A stretch of DNA of 48,795 nucleotides, taken from contig WFMM01000095.1 in assembly GCA_015484595.1 (NCBI GenBank), positions 1 to 48,795 on the forward strand, given 5' to 3'. Shown here one piece after another: positions 39,517-47,921 of this stretch (the first letter of the stretch is position 1; every line of letters starts with the position of its first letter). Made by a program: the position numbers and the translations under genes. The notes beneath the pieces are model-generated. The model saw nothing but the letters and a program-made list of their open reading frames with translations. It did no database searches and had not been told where the DNA came from. This DNA is from Nitrospirota bacterium. Its GTDB lineage: Bacteria > Nitrospirota > Thermodesulfovibrionia > Thermodesulfovibrionales > JdFR-85.

Positions 39517-41316
39517 TCATTTTCCAAGTGCTTTTTCAAGCCTCTTTACAAACTCTTCAGGCCCTACGAATCCGATAAGTCTGAGACTTTCAATTTCTCT
39601 TCCGTCCCTTCCAAGGAAGACCACCGTTGGAACGCCCTTTATTTTGTACTTTCTTTTTATCTTCTGAACAAAGGGGCTGCTGTCGTTTGTAAGATCCACC
39701 TTTAAAAAGAGGACCCTGCCGTCATAGCTTACCACTGAAGGGTCGGAAAATGTTATGGTATCAAGCTCCTTACAGGGTATGCACCAGTCAGCAAAAAAGT
39801 CTATCACCACTGGCTTTGAGCTTGCCTGAGCATCCCTGACAAGGGTTTCTGTGTACTGTCTCCATTGTATCTCTGCTGTGTGGGTTTGTCTGCCTGAGAC
39901 AAAGACCCATGTGGCAACCACTATCATGGCTATGGCTATGATGGACTTGATGATGTGAAAACCCCTTGCATTCAGACCAGAGCGGTCAAACAGGATAAGC
40001 CATGCACCACTTACAAAAAGTGCCAGAGAGAAAAGGTGGTTGTAGGTTGACTTACTAAGGACTGGGTCAAGAAAGTAAACTGCCATTATTATCAGAATAA
40101 AGCCGAAGATCCTTCTTACCCCGAGCATCCATTCGCCAGAGCGGGGCAGTGAAGATATCTTGCTTGAGAAGGTTCCAAGTATCAGATAGGGCAGGCCAAG
40201 CCCCATGGCAAGAAAGAAAAACATGATAAATCCTGTAAAGGGGTCACCCTTTGCTGCCACATAGGTAAGAAGCCCCAATACAAAGGGCCCGATACAGGGT
40301 GCAGCCACTATTCCCATGGTAACACCCATTACAAAGGAGCCTGCTACTCCAGAGCGTGCCTCACCACCGGTAAGCCTCATAAGAAAGGACGGCACCCTTA
40401 TCTCGTAAAGCCCGAACATGCTAAGTGACAGTATTACCATTATGGCTGCTATTGCGATGCTTACTGCAGGTGATGTAAGCTGGGTTCCGAGCATGTTTCC
40501 CGAAAGAGCGGCTGCTGTGCCAAGGGCAGAATACATTACCGAGATGCCAAGGACATAAAACAGGGCATTGACAAAACCCTTTCCTCTGTGCTCCATTCCA
40601 CCAAAGTAGGAGATGGTAATGGGAATCAGCGGATAGACACAGGGTGTGAGGTTAAGGGCAAGGCCACCAAGGAATATAAGTAAAAGCGTAAGTAAGAGCC
40701 CCTTTTGGGCAATCAGGGCTGATACATCACCCCCTGAAGTAACTGAAAATCCAGTGGATCTTTTGACCGTCTTTTCTCCAGAGGGTTGAGTTTCTGAAAA
40801 GATGTCTTTGTTTAGCCGCCTTACTTCAGTGCCTGCTGAAGCAATATTTAGCGTAAAATTCAGCGTCTTTCTGGTTGGAGGGAGACAGACCTGGTCGTTA
40901 CATGCCTGATATGTGAGAACTGCCGGTATTTTGTAGGCACCAGGTTTTAAGGTTTTATCAGAAAGGGCATGAATTATTATGTTTATCCTGCCACTGAATA
41001 TTTCTACCCTGCCAACTGACTTGAGGGTCATTACCTCGTGTTCGGGGAAGGTGATGGCTGTTATCTTTATACCTTCCGGTAATTTAAAATCTAATTTTGT
41101 GGGAACGGCAAACTCGTTTGAAGGTTTATTGCTGTTAATGTGCCATCCCTTTTTGATGTTTACGCCAAGGGCAATCTGGAATTCACTTCCAGCGATAACC
41201 TTATCAGTAGCGTAATAGGGTTTTATCTCGAGGACCTCTTCAGGTGTGATTGAAAGACACAAAGACGGAAAAAAAAGAATGACGATAACGAAAAGTGAAA
41301 TTAATCTACCTCGCAC
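39517..41316 (-). CDS. dsbD: Thiol:disulfide interchange protein DsbD
   Basis: Moves reducing equivalents from cytoplasmic thioredoxin to periplasmic partners, including cytochrome c maturation. 599 residues: signal peptide, N-terminal immunoglobulin-like domain with the Cys pair in ACNDQVCLPPTRK, eight-helix CcdA-like core with Cys in LNLTPCVYPL and VAAPCIGPF, and C-terminal thioredoxin domain with ADWCIPCKELD. It starts at GTG 41316 (GGAGG 6 nt upstream) and overlaps the mog stop by 11 bases. The c-heme kinase in this window is a potential beneficiary of such a pathway. Confidence 0.94.
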   Translation of the reverse strand: MRGRLISLFVIVILFFPSLCLSITPEEVLEIKPYYATDKVIAGSEFQIALGVNIKKGWHINSNKPSNEFAVPTKLDFKLPEGIKITAITFPEHEVMTLKSVGRVEIFSGRINIIIHALSDKTLKPGAYKIPAVLTYQACNDQVCLPPTRKTLNFTLNIASAGTEVRRLNKDIFSETQPSGEKTVKRSTGFSVTSGGDVSALIAQKGLLLTLLLIFLGGLALNLTPCVYPLIPITISYFGGMEHRGKGFVNALFYVLGISVMYSALGTAAALSGNMLGTQLTSPAVSIAIAAIMVILSLSMFGLYEIRVPSFLMRLTGGEARSGVAGSFVMGVTMGIVAAPCIGPFVLGLLTYVAAKGDPFTGFIMFFFLAMGLGLPYLILGTFSSKISSLPRSGEWMLGVRRIFGFILIIMAVYFLDPVLSKSTYNHLFSLALFVSGAWLILFDRSGLNARGFHIIKSIIAIAMIVVATWVFVSGRQTHTAEIQWRQYTETLVRDAQASSKPVVIDFFADWCIPCKELDTITFSDPSVVSYDGRVLFLKVDLTNDSSPFVQKIKRKYKIKGVPTVVFLGRDGREIESLRLIGFVGPEEFVKRLEKALGK

Positions 41317-41788
41317 ACTCTTCCTCCGAGCCTTTTATCTTCTCTATAGCGTGGGGTAATACATCTATGATAACATCAAGACCTTCCTTAACAGCCTTGG
41401 GACTTCCAGGAAGATTTACGATCAGACACTCTCCCCTTACACCTGCCAGTGCCCTTGAAAGCATTGCCCTTGGGGTTTTCTTAAGCCCCTCAAACCGCAT
41501 GGCCTCTGCAATGCCAGGTATCTCCCTGTCTATGACTTCACTGGTTACATCAGGTGTGATGTCCCTCGGGGAAAGCCCTGTGCCACCGTTTGTTATTATA
41601 AGGTCAACGGTCTCTGAAAGCGTTGTCAGGAGCTCTTTTAACTGAGACCGTTCGTCAGGTATGATCTCGTATCTGACTACCCTGAAGCCTTTACTTTCCA
41701 GGATTTCCTTGACTGTCTGACCACTTAGGTCCTGCCGTTCTCCCCTTGAGCCCCTGTCACTGAGAGTAATGATAGCAGCGCTGTACAT
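41306..41788 (-). CDS. mog: Molybdopterin adenylyltransferase/MoaB-Mog family protein
   Basis: 160 residues of the MoCF-binding fold with the signature TNGGTGLSPRDITPDVT and the LPGSPKAVKEG loop. It adenylates molybdopterin before molybdenum insertion (Mog) or is the closely related MoaB; the sequence does not decide between them. Its ATG follows the MOSC-gene stop by three bases, without a Shine-Dalgarno, and dsbD overlaps its end, so MOSC-mog-dsbD form one transcript. Confidence 0.92.
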   Translation of the reverse strand: MYSAAIITLSDRGSRGERQDLSGQTVKEILESKGFRVVRYEIIPDERSQLKELLTTLSETVDLIITNGGTGLSPRDITPDVTSEVIDREIPGIAEAMRFEGLKKTPRAMLSRALAGVRGECLIVNLPGSPKAVKEGLDVIIDVLPHAIEKIKGSEEECAR

Positions 41789-41791
41789 AGG

Positions 41792-42232
41792 TCAGTTTTT
41801 TATCTCTATTGGGTCGCCCTTTTTTATTTCACCACCCTTTAAGACCTTTACAAATATGCCCTCCTTTGGCATTACACAGTCACCTGCCTGGTGATAGATG
41901 GCACACCGGCTGTGACACTTCTTTCCAATCTGACTTACCTCCACCTCAACGGTTTCTCCGATCTTAAGCCTTGTGCCCACAGGTAGGCTGAGAAGGTCAA
42001 TGCCCTCGGTGGTTATATTTTCTGCAAAGTCGCCAGGGCCTACATCGAGCCCTTTATGCTTCATCTTCTGGATGCTTTCAACTGCAAGGAGGCTTACCTG
42101 TCTGTGCCAGCTTGATGAGGCGTGGGCATCACCAGAGATGCCGAAGTTCTCCTGAATAACCACCTTTTCGACGGGTTTCTTTCTGACACCCTTTCGGTCA
42201 CTTATATTGATTGATACGACCCTTCCGTTCAT
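41792..42232 (-). CDS. MOSC-domain protein
   Basis: 146 residues, a bare MOSC domain (VVSINISDRKGVRKKPVEK at the N-terminus, then GDAHASSSWHRQVSLL). The conserved cysteine region GKKCHSRCAIYHQAGDCVMP is intact. MOSC proteins deliver or bind sulfurated molybdenum. The frame extends upstream to 42292, but that part is unrelated to the family; the ATG at 42232 starts directly at the domain. There is no Shine-Dalgarno; TATACT ends 7 nt before the ATG, predicting a leaderless mRNA. Partner of mog. Confidence 0.9.
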   Translation of the reverse strand: MNGRVVSINISDRKGVRKKPVEKVVIQENFGISGDAHASSSWHRQVSLLAVESIQKMKHKGLDVGPGDFAENITTEGIDLLSLPVGTRLKIGETVEVEVSQIGKKCHSRCAIYHQAGDCVMPKEGIFVKVLKGGEIKKGDPIEIKN

Positions 42233-42239
42233 ATAGGAT

Positions 42240-42245
42240 AGTATA
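42240..42245 (-). promoter_or_regulatory. -10 element predicting leaderless mRNA for MOSC-mog-dsbD
   Basis: TATACT on the minus strand, 7 nt before the ATG at 42232. The 42233-42340 gap also contains the divergent promoter region of the receiver-kinase gene. Confidence 0.45.
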
Positions 42246-42340
42246 ACCAAAAGTAAGGTGCTAAATCTACAGCCTGTGTTACATAAAAACAATCCGTTAT
42301 GGTATTTTATATGAAAACCTCAGACAATGGATGAAAACTC

Positions 42341-43489
42341 ATGAGTAAACAAAGGACCATACTGATCGTAGACGACGAAAAAACCAACCTCAAACTTCTT
42401 TCTGCAATGCTTGCGCCCGAGGGATACAGGATAATCACTGCCGAAAGTGGTAAAAAGGCCCTCGAACTCGTTAAAGAAGAAGACCCTGACATCATACTCC
42501 TTGACATAATGATGCCAGAGATGGATGGATACGAGGTGTGTAAAAGGTTAAAGTCAGATAAAGAGACGAGGATAATTCCCATAATCATGGTTACTGCTTT
42601 AACTGACAAAAAGGACAAGATAAAGGCAGCTGAGTCAGGCGCTGATGAGTTTATATCAAAACCAGTTGACAGAACAGAGCTTCAGGTGAGGGTAAAGTCA
42701 CTTCTCAGGATTAAACAGTATCATGAAGAACTGATTCAGAGTTTTAAGGAGCTTGAAGCTCAGAACAGAAAGCTTCGTGAGCTTGAGCACATGAAGGAAG
42801 AACTTACCAACATGGTGGTTCACGACATTAAAAACTCCCTGTTTGAGATGTCCTTTATCTTGCAGCTTTTTCTCAAGCACAAAAGGATGTTCAACGAAAA
42901 GCAGCTTAACTTTCTAAAGATAGGTATCGACAACTGTGATCACATGAAGTCCATGATACAGAACATACTCGACATCTATAAGATGCAGGAGGGGAAGCTT
43001 TCGTTGAATAAAGAATTGACCTATATTGACGATATAATAAATCAGACCACCGAGATGTTCGTTCCTTCACTGGAGCTTAACGACCTGCAGATAGGTGTTT
43101 TCGTTGACGATGAACTGCCAGTTGTGGAGATTGACAGGATTTTGATTACAAGGGTGCTTTCAAATCTGATATACAATGCAATAAAGCACACCCCAAGGGG
43201 TGGAGACATAACGGTCAGGGCCTATCCTGAAGGTGGAGATACCATCAGGGTGGATGTGGAAAACGACGGTGATACCATACCTCCTGAGTTCAGACAGAAG
43301 ATATTTGACAGGTTTGAGCAGCTTGAGATCAGGGAAAAGGGTATAATATCCGGAAGTTGTGGCCTTGGGCTTACCTTTTGCAAGATGGCAATCGAGGCAC
43401 ATGGTGGCAGGATTTGGGTAGAGGACAGAGAGGATTCTCTGGGAAGTAAGTTCAGCTTTTCCCTGCCAGTTGCAGAAGGGAAAGACTAA
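42341..43489 (+). CDS. Receiver-histidine kinase hybrid (REC-HisKA-HATPase)
   Basis: 382 residues, soluble. N-terminal receiver (VDDEKTNLKLL; acceptor Asp in IILLDIMMPEMDG; Lys in FISKPVD), a coiled-coil linker about 120-150, a HisKA-like segment with the His in NMVVHDIKNSLFEMS, and HATPase with N box (NLIYNAIKHTPRGG), the GSCGLGLTFC G2 loop and terminal FSFSLP. A receiver in front of a kinase usually tunes kinase activity from another two-component protein. No membrane segment. It may act with the kinase at 44141, but the gene arrangement gives no proof. Confidence 0.9.
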   Translation: MSKQRTILIVDDEKTNLKLLSAMLAPEGYRIITAESGKKALELVKEEDPDIILLDIMMPEMDGYEVCKRLKSDKETRIIPIIMVTALTDKKDKIKAAESGADEFISKPVDRTELQVRVKSLLRIKQYHEELIQSFKELEAQNRKLRELEHMKEELTNMVVHDIKNSLFEMSFILQLFLKHKRMFNEKQLNFLKIGIDNCDHMKSMIQNILDIYKMQEGKLSLNKELTYIDDIINQTTEMFVPSLELNDLQIGVFVDDELPVVEIDRILITRVLSNLIYNAIKHTPRGGDITVRAYPEGGDTIRVDVENDGDTIPPEFRQKIFDRFEQLEIREKGIISGSCGLGLTFCKMAIEAHGGRIWVEDREDSLGSKFSFSLPVAEGKD

Positions 43490-43587
43490 AGAATAAACAC
43501 ACGGCAGTTCTGGAGGGCCTTTTTTTAAGGATCTGCTGGTGATTAAAGGGTGTTTCTGAAAGCACAACGACATCTATCGAGAGTTTA

Positions 43588-44190
43588 ATGAAGACATTAA
43601 GGGCTATCAGAAATCTGATTTTTACACTGTTTATTGTTTTCCTGACCATTACTTCAGCCCATGCTGCAGTTGAATCTGACAGTGTGGTGTCCTCAGAGTA
43701 CCTGTTAAAGGCAGCCTTTTTGTACAAATTTATAAACTTCGTTGACTGGCCTGAGGAGTTATTTAAACAAAGTGAGTACTTCAACCTCTGCATCCTTGGC
43801 AAAAACCCCTTTGGTGATGCCATATTCGTTTTTGATGAGCGGCAGGTAAGAAACAGGACCCTGAAGATAAAACTCATCCGATCGGTATCGGAAGTCAAAG
43901 ACTGCAGGATTCTCTACATCAGTCCATCCAGAAAGAAACAGATCGACAGAATAATAAAAAAAGTTAGCACCGCCCCTGTGTTAACAGTTGCTGACCTGAA
44001 GGGGTTTGCAAAAAAGGGGGTTATTATCAACCTTATAAGGGTGTCAAACAGGATAAGGTTTGAGATAAACCTTGCCTATGCCCGAAGGGCAGGGCTTAGA
44101 ATAAGCTCAAAATTACTTAGGCTTGCTGTGAAGGTGTACGATGAAAAGAAGGTATCAGTTCGGAGAGATATTAAAGAATCTTTCAATTAG
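43588..44190 (+). CDS. YfiR/DUF4154-family periplasmic regulatory protein
   Basis: 200 residues with an N-terminal signal peptide (LIFTLFIVFLTITSAHAA). The mature part matches the YfiR-like pattern: EYLLKAAFLYKFINFVDWPEE, FNLCILGKNPFG, CRILYISPS and the late VLTVADLKGFAKKG. In Pseudomonas YfiR is a periplasmic repressor of the diguanylate cyclase YfiN. Here the downstream partner, overlapping by 50 bases, is a CHASE8 histidine kinase, so it probably controls phosphotransfer instead of c-di-GMP synthesis. GAGAG before the ATG is a weak binding site. Confidence 0.88.
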   Translation: MKTLRAIRNLIFTLFIVFLTITSAHAAVESDSVVSSEYLLKAAFLYKFINFVDWPEELFKQSEYFNLCILGKNPFGDAIFVFDERQVRNRTLKIKLIRSVSEVKDCRILYISPSRKKQIDRIIKKVSTAPVLTVADLKGFAKKGVIINLIRVSNRIRFEINLAYARRAGLRISSKLLRLAVKVYDEKKVSVRRDIKESFN

Positions 44191-45778
44191 AGACAAGATC
44201 ACCCTGATAATAATGGTAACGAGCACTGTAGTGCTTCTTACTGCCACTGTGGCCTTTGTCCTTAATGACCTTTACAAGGTCAAAAGGAACATATCAGAAA
44301 ACCTAAAAAGCATTGCAAAGATAATTGCCAACAATTGCACGGCTGCGATTGAGTTTAGAGATAGCCAGACCGCAAAGGAGATACTTAGCTCTCTGGAGAA
44401 CGAACATACCATTGCCTCTGCCACACTTTACAATAACAGGGGCATTAAATTTGCTGAATACCGAAACAGTGATCTTTTAAAAGAGGCAGACCGTGATGAG
44501 GATGAAGGGCTGCCTATTAACTGGAAGGGCCTGTGGGATGAGGTAAAGATTGAAGGTGATTACTTTGTTGCCTTTCAGAAGATATACCTTGATGGAAAGA
44601 TTATAGGTGCCTTAAAGGTCAGATACGATTTAAGTGAGATGAAAAAACGGATAGGGGGCTATCTCTTTATAGCACTTGTGGTATTTTTTGCTTCCATAAT
44701 AATTGCCTATCTGATTGCCACAAGGATTCAGGGCGTAATATCAACGCCCATAATCAGGACGACCCAGACGATTCGCAGCATAACAGAATCAGGGGATTAC
44801 TCTTTGAGGGTTAAGACAGGAATAGACAGGGTTGATGAGATAGGAGTGCTCGTCAGGAGTTTCAATGACATGGTCTCCCAGATACAGGCTCGTGACAGGG
44901 AGCTTGAAGAGCACAGAGAGCATCTTGAGGAGCTGGTTAAGCAAAGGACGAGGGAGCTTGAGTCTGCATCACAGAGGGCATTACAGATGGCAAGACAGGC
45001 AAAGGCTGCCAGCCTTGCAAAGACCACATTTCTTGCAAATATGAGTCACGAACTCAGGACCCCCCTTAATGCAATAATCGGCTTTTCAGAGGTGCTGTTA
45101 GATAAACACTACGGTGAGATAAACAGGATACAGGAGGAATACATAAACGACATCCTACACAGTGCAAGGCATCTGCTGTCACTGATTGATGACATCCTTG
45201 ACCTGTCAAAGATAGAGGTTGGGAAGATGGAACTCCACAAGGATTATGTAAACTTCAGGGAACTGATAGAACGATCCCTTATTATGATAAAGCAGAAGGC
45301 TGCAAAACACGGGATAAAGATAACCACAATAATAGAGGAGATACCAGAGGTTGTGATGCTTGATGAGAGAAAGATGAAGCAGGTGCTTTTTAATCTGTTA
45401 ACCAATGCAGCAAAGTTTACCCCTGATGGTGGAAACATAGACATCCATGTCAGAATTGTGGACTTTCAATGGATAAAGGATAATGTGCCTTCCAGATTTA
45501 AAGAGGATGTATTTAAGGTGATTAACAGACCAGAGGAGCAATACATTAAGGTCACCGTAAGAGACACGGGGGTTGGGATAGCACCTGAGGCGATAAAGAA
45601 GATATTTGAGCCCTTTCAGCAGGAAGACAGCTCCACCTCTCGCCGTTTCGGTGGAACAGGTCTCGGTCTTGCCCTGAGTGCTGAGATAATAAGACTTCAT
45701 AAAGGTGCCATATGGGTTGTGAGCGAACCTGACAGAGGCAGTGAGTTTACCTTTGTCGTGCCGGTTGAGGAGATATAA
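44141..45778 (+). CDS. CHASE8-type sensor histidine kinase, partner of YfiR-like protein
   Basis: 545 residues: TM1 about 23-45, a periplasmic CHASE8-like domain about 48-170 (NISENLKSIAKIIANNCTAAIEF, YNNRGIKFAEYR), TM2 about 172-195, HAMP (STPIIRTTQTIRSI), coiled coil 250-290, HisKA with H box (FLANMSHELRTPLNAIIGF), and HATPase (NLLTNAAKFTPDGG, DTGVGI, GGTGLGLALS). CHASE8 is the sensor half of YfiN proteins, here joined to a kinase. AAGGTG lies 4 nt before the ATG, supporting this start despite the 50-base overlap. No response regulator follows directly. Confidence 0.92.
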   Translation: MKRRYQFGEILKNLSIRDKITLIIMVTSTVVLLTATVAFVLNDLYKVKRNISENLKSIAKIIANNCTAAIEFRDSQTAKEILSSLENEHTIASATLYNNRGIKFAEYRNSDLLKEADRDEDEGLPINWKGLWDEVKIEGDYFVAFQKIYLDGKIIGALKVRYDLSEMKKRIGGYLFIALVVFFASIIIAYLIATRIQGVISTPIIRTTQTIRSITESGDYSLRVKTGIDRVDEIGVLVRSFNDMVSQIQARDRELEEHREHLEELVKQRTRELESASQRALQMARQAKAASLAKTTFLANMSHELRTPLNAIIGFSEVLLDKHYGEINRIQEEYINDILHSARHLLSLIDDILDLSKIEVGKMELHKDYVNFRELIERSLIMIKQKAAKHGIKITTIIEEIPEVVMLDERKMKQVLFNLLTNAAKFTPDGGNIDIHVRIVDFQWIKDNVPSRFKEDVFKVINRPEEQYIKVTVRDTGVGIAPEAIKKIFEPFQQEDSSTSRRFGGTGLGLALSAEIIRLHKGAIWVVSEPDRGSEFTFVVPVEEI

Positions 45779-45811
45779 AAGGGGAGGTTATGGTAGAATA
45801 TGAAAGTCAGG

Positions 45812-46078
45812 GTTTATTGCGTTAATTGCGTTATTTGCGTTCATTGAGTTTATTGCGTTAATTGCATTAGAGAGTTTGTAGTTTGAGATTTGGAGTTTGG
45901 GATTTGTTTAGGATTTAGGATTTAAAAATTAGAAATTGGTATATTGGTGTATTAGTTATTGGTTATTAAGTTGGTAGCGTTTGTTGGGAGTGATGGCGTT
46001 AAATGCGTTAGCAGGGATTGGGCGTGGGTGTTTTGTACTCCCTACCCCCTGTCTTTTTACACGCTACCCCCTATAATT
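45812..46078 (+). repeat. Composite intergenic repeat (second copy of the 24811-25074 type)
   Basis: The 350-bp gap has the same order of parts as the one at 24811-25074: GTTNATTGC 9-nt units (45812-45867), a 63-bp block identical to 24895-24957 (45862-45924), T/G-rich sequence, and C-rich TACNCCC sequence (about 46037-46075). No gene is seen. Confidence 0.85.
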
Positions 46079-46107
46079 TATAGGATTTAAAAAAGAAAGG
46101 AGGAAGG

Positions 46108-46130
46108 CAGAGGGTATCCAGATACCTCTG
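46108..46130 (+). promoter_or_regulatory. Hairpin between ribosome-binding site and start codon
   Basis: CAGAGGGTATC and GATACCTCTG pair (one bulged G) around a tiny loop. A strong AAAGGAGG lies just before it (46096-46103), too far from either possible start (GTG 46130, ATG 46145) unless the hairpin is excluded from the spacing. Confidence 0.4.
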
Positions 46131-46144
46131 TGCTGAAACAGAGT

Positions 46145-46489
46145 ATGCCAGAGTACAAGGAATTTTCAAAGGAAGAAGAAGAGCTTTATGACCGTGAGAT
46201 GAACGAACTGCTAAGACTCGTGAAGGAAGGTGCAACCATACCGGATGCCTGTAAGAGGATAAAGACAGAGAACCCGGAAATGGTGCAGATTCTGAAGGAT
46301 GACCTGCTGAAGATAATGATTGCCGAGCTTCACTACGGAAAGAACATGCCCTTCAATGAGATATCCAGTTTACTTGATGTTGGAGTGGAGGAGATAATGG
46401 AGGCAAACAGGATCATGATTGAAGATGTCATGCACACGGTTAAAGAGACTCACCTGAAGGGCTTTTCAGGAAGTGACCTGACCCATTAA
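46145..46489 (+). CDS. Acidic protein of unknown function
   Basis: 114 residues from ATG (119 from the GTG at 46130). Predicted all-helical and acidic: EEEELYDREMNELLRLVKEG, IPDACKRIKTENPEMVQIL, then MPFNEISSLLDVGVEEIMEA, which reads like a helix-turn-helix-style or ruvC-unrelated helical bundle. No signal peptide or transmembrane segment. Family not recognised. It has a strong but distant GGAGG and a clear terminator behind it, so it is probably a real, monocistronic gene. Confidence 0.7.
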   Translation: MPEYKEFSKEEEELYDREMNELLRLVKEGATIPDACKRIKTENPEMVQILKDDLLKIMIAELHYGKNMPFNEISSLLDVGVEEIMEANRIMIEDVMHTVKETHLKGFSGSDLTH

Positions 46490-46504
46490 TAATCGAAGAG
46501 TGCC

Positions 46505-46533
46505 ATTCCGTGGTCATGCCATGGGGTTTTTTT
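46505..46533 (+). terminator. Rho-independent terminator of the acidic protein gene
   Basis: Stem CCGTGG / CCATGG (extended by wobble pairs ATT/GGT) with loop TCATG, followed by seven T. It lies between convergent genes. Confidence 0.8.
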
Positions 46534-47555
46534 CATTTTGCGACGCTGTCTTTTTTTGACTCATCAATCCTTCTCAGGGTATCAAGCAGAAGCCCCTCGG
46601 CAGAGGCTCTGAAGCCAATCTTCTGAATTGCCTGGGGAACCTCCACATCTTCAAGGAGAAAGTGCCCGTTGTTTATCGAGAGGGCGCTAAACAGCGTTTC
46701 CTGGACGATCTCCTTTATGGCTGCCCTCGTGTCATCCCAGCTTACGATGCCTTTGTTTACAGCACATATCTCAACTGGAAGGTCATTGTGCTCTGCCTCT
46801 GAAATGAGCTCTGAAAGCCCTTTGTGGTTTATCCTGTTTTCCCTTGCCAGGTAGTCAACAAAGGAGAGGCTTTTTTCGTCAGTGCTGAGGATTGAGTACA
46901 GTATATCTCCCTCTTTAAAGTAGAGCTCTGCGTTCAGACCGATGGAGATGATGGTAAGTTTACCAGAGAGCTTTACCATGGAGATAAACTGGATTATGTC
47001 AGAGACTGAAACCTGTCCTAAGCGGCCTGAAAGGATAACATTTCCTGAAGATATGGTGTCTGTCTCCTTCAGCACCTCGTAGATTGCGGTTTTTATGGAG
47101 GGCCTTAGTTCTTCCCTGAAAAGTGTCCTGAGGGTATTTCTTAACTGAGCTATGTCTGTTTTTTCCTCTTTTTTTCTGTCAGTGGATTTAAAGATGAGCT
47201 CGTTTATCTTTGACAGTATCTCGGTTGGATGAAAGGGTTTGTTAAGGTAGTGGGAGATGCCGAGTCTTTGCTGAAAGGTCTTTATCACATCCTCTTTCTT
47301 TTCAGTAAGGACAACCACGGGGATATCCCGGGTTGCAGGGTCAGAAAGTAGCATTTTGCAGAAGCGGTATCCATTTACCCTTGGCATAATAAAGTCAACG
47401 AAGATAATGTCAGGTTTTATCTGTTTAAGTATCTCAAGCCCCTGGTCACCGTCTTCTGCGGTGATAACATCAAAGCCCGCCTCTTTAAGCAATGAGCCTG
47501 TCTGTCTTCTTATCTCTGGTGAGTCGTCGATTAATAATATGGTTTTTTTTGACAT
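46533..47555 (-). CDS. Receiver plus DUF4388 (PatA-like) response regulator
   Basis: 340 residues: receiver about 1-120 (LLIDDSPEIRRQ; acceptor Asp in IIFVDFIMPRVNG; Lys in LNKPFHP), a linker, then a DUF4388 domain about 180-320 (GRLGQVSVSDIIQFISMVKLSGKLTI as the start, YFKEGDILYS later). PatA-type DUF4388 proteins occur with gliding/twitching motility and development in cyanobacteria and Myxococcus; the biochemical role is not established. AAGG lies 7 nt before the ATG. Possible target of the kinases at 42341 or 44141, inferred from proximity only. Confidence 0.88.
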   Translation of the reverse strand: MSKKTILLIDDSPEIRRQTGSLLKEAGFDVITAEDGDQGLEILKQIKPDIIFVDFIMPRVNGYRFCKMLLSDPATRDIPVVVLTEKKEDVIKTFQQRLGISHYLNKPFHPTEILSKINELIFKSTDRKKEEKTDIAQLRNTLRTLFREELRPSIKTAIYEVLKETDTISSGNVILSGRLGQVSVSDIIQFISMVKLSGKLTIISIGLNAELYFKEGDILYSILSTDEKSLSFVDYLARENRINHKGLSELISEAEHNDLPVEICAVNKGIVSWDDTRAAIKEIVQETLFSALSINNGHFLLEDVEVPQAIQKIGFRASAEGLLLDTLRRIDESKKDSVAK

Positions 47556-47578
47556 CTGAAGCCTTTATACCTGTGAGT

Positions 47579-47902
47579 TCACTCCTGAAATATAAAGACC
47601 AGTTCGTCAGGTCTTGAAAGGTTCAGTTGCTCCCTTGCAAGTTTTTCCATGTAGAAGGGGTCTTCCTGTATGCGGTTAATCTCCGCTTTAAGCTGTTTGT
47701 TTTCCTCCTCAAGGAGACTTATCTCGTTGGTTAACTCAAGGTGCTTTTCTTTCAGGTTAAGGTACTTAAAGATGCCGTTGTCGTCAAATATGAGGCTCCA
47801 GAGGAGATATAGATTTACGGCAATAAGCAGAAGATATATGATTAGAGACTGTTTCCTCTTTTCCTGATAAACCTGTTTTCGAAGGAGGTTTCTTTGTAGC
47901 AT
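47579..47902 (-). CDS. DivIC/FtsB-type septum formation protein
   Basis: 107 residues: one transmembrane helix (about 17-36, IIYLLLIAVNLYLLWSLIF) and a coiled coil (LKEKHLELTNEISLLEEEN) followed by DPFYMEKLAREQLNLSRPDE, the family signature of FtsB/DivIC. It acts in the divisome with FtsL and FtsQ. The frame extends ten codons upstream, but ATG 47902 gives the family start and has TATAAT ending 6 nt before it, predicting a leaderless mRNA. The exported cyclophilin gene ends 20 bp upstream. Confidence 0.88.
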   Translation of the reverse strand: MLQRNLLRKQVYQEKRKQSLIIYLLLIAVNLYLLWSLIFDDNGIFKYLNLKEKHLELTNEISLLEEENKQLKAEINRIQEDPFYMEKLAREQLNLSRPDELVFIFQE

Positions 47903-47908
47903 AAAGTA

Positions 47909-47914
47909 ATTATA
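47909..47914 (-). promoter_or_regulatory. Extended -10 element predicting leaderless mRNA for divIC/ftsB
   Basis: TGCTATAAT on the minus strand (extended -10 TGN plus consensus TATAAT), 6 nt before the ATG at 47902. No Shine-Dalgarno. Confidence 0.55.
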
Positions 47915-47921
47915 GCATATT

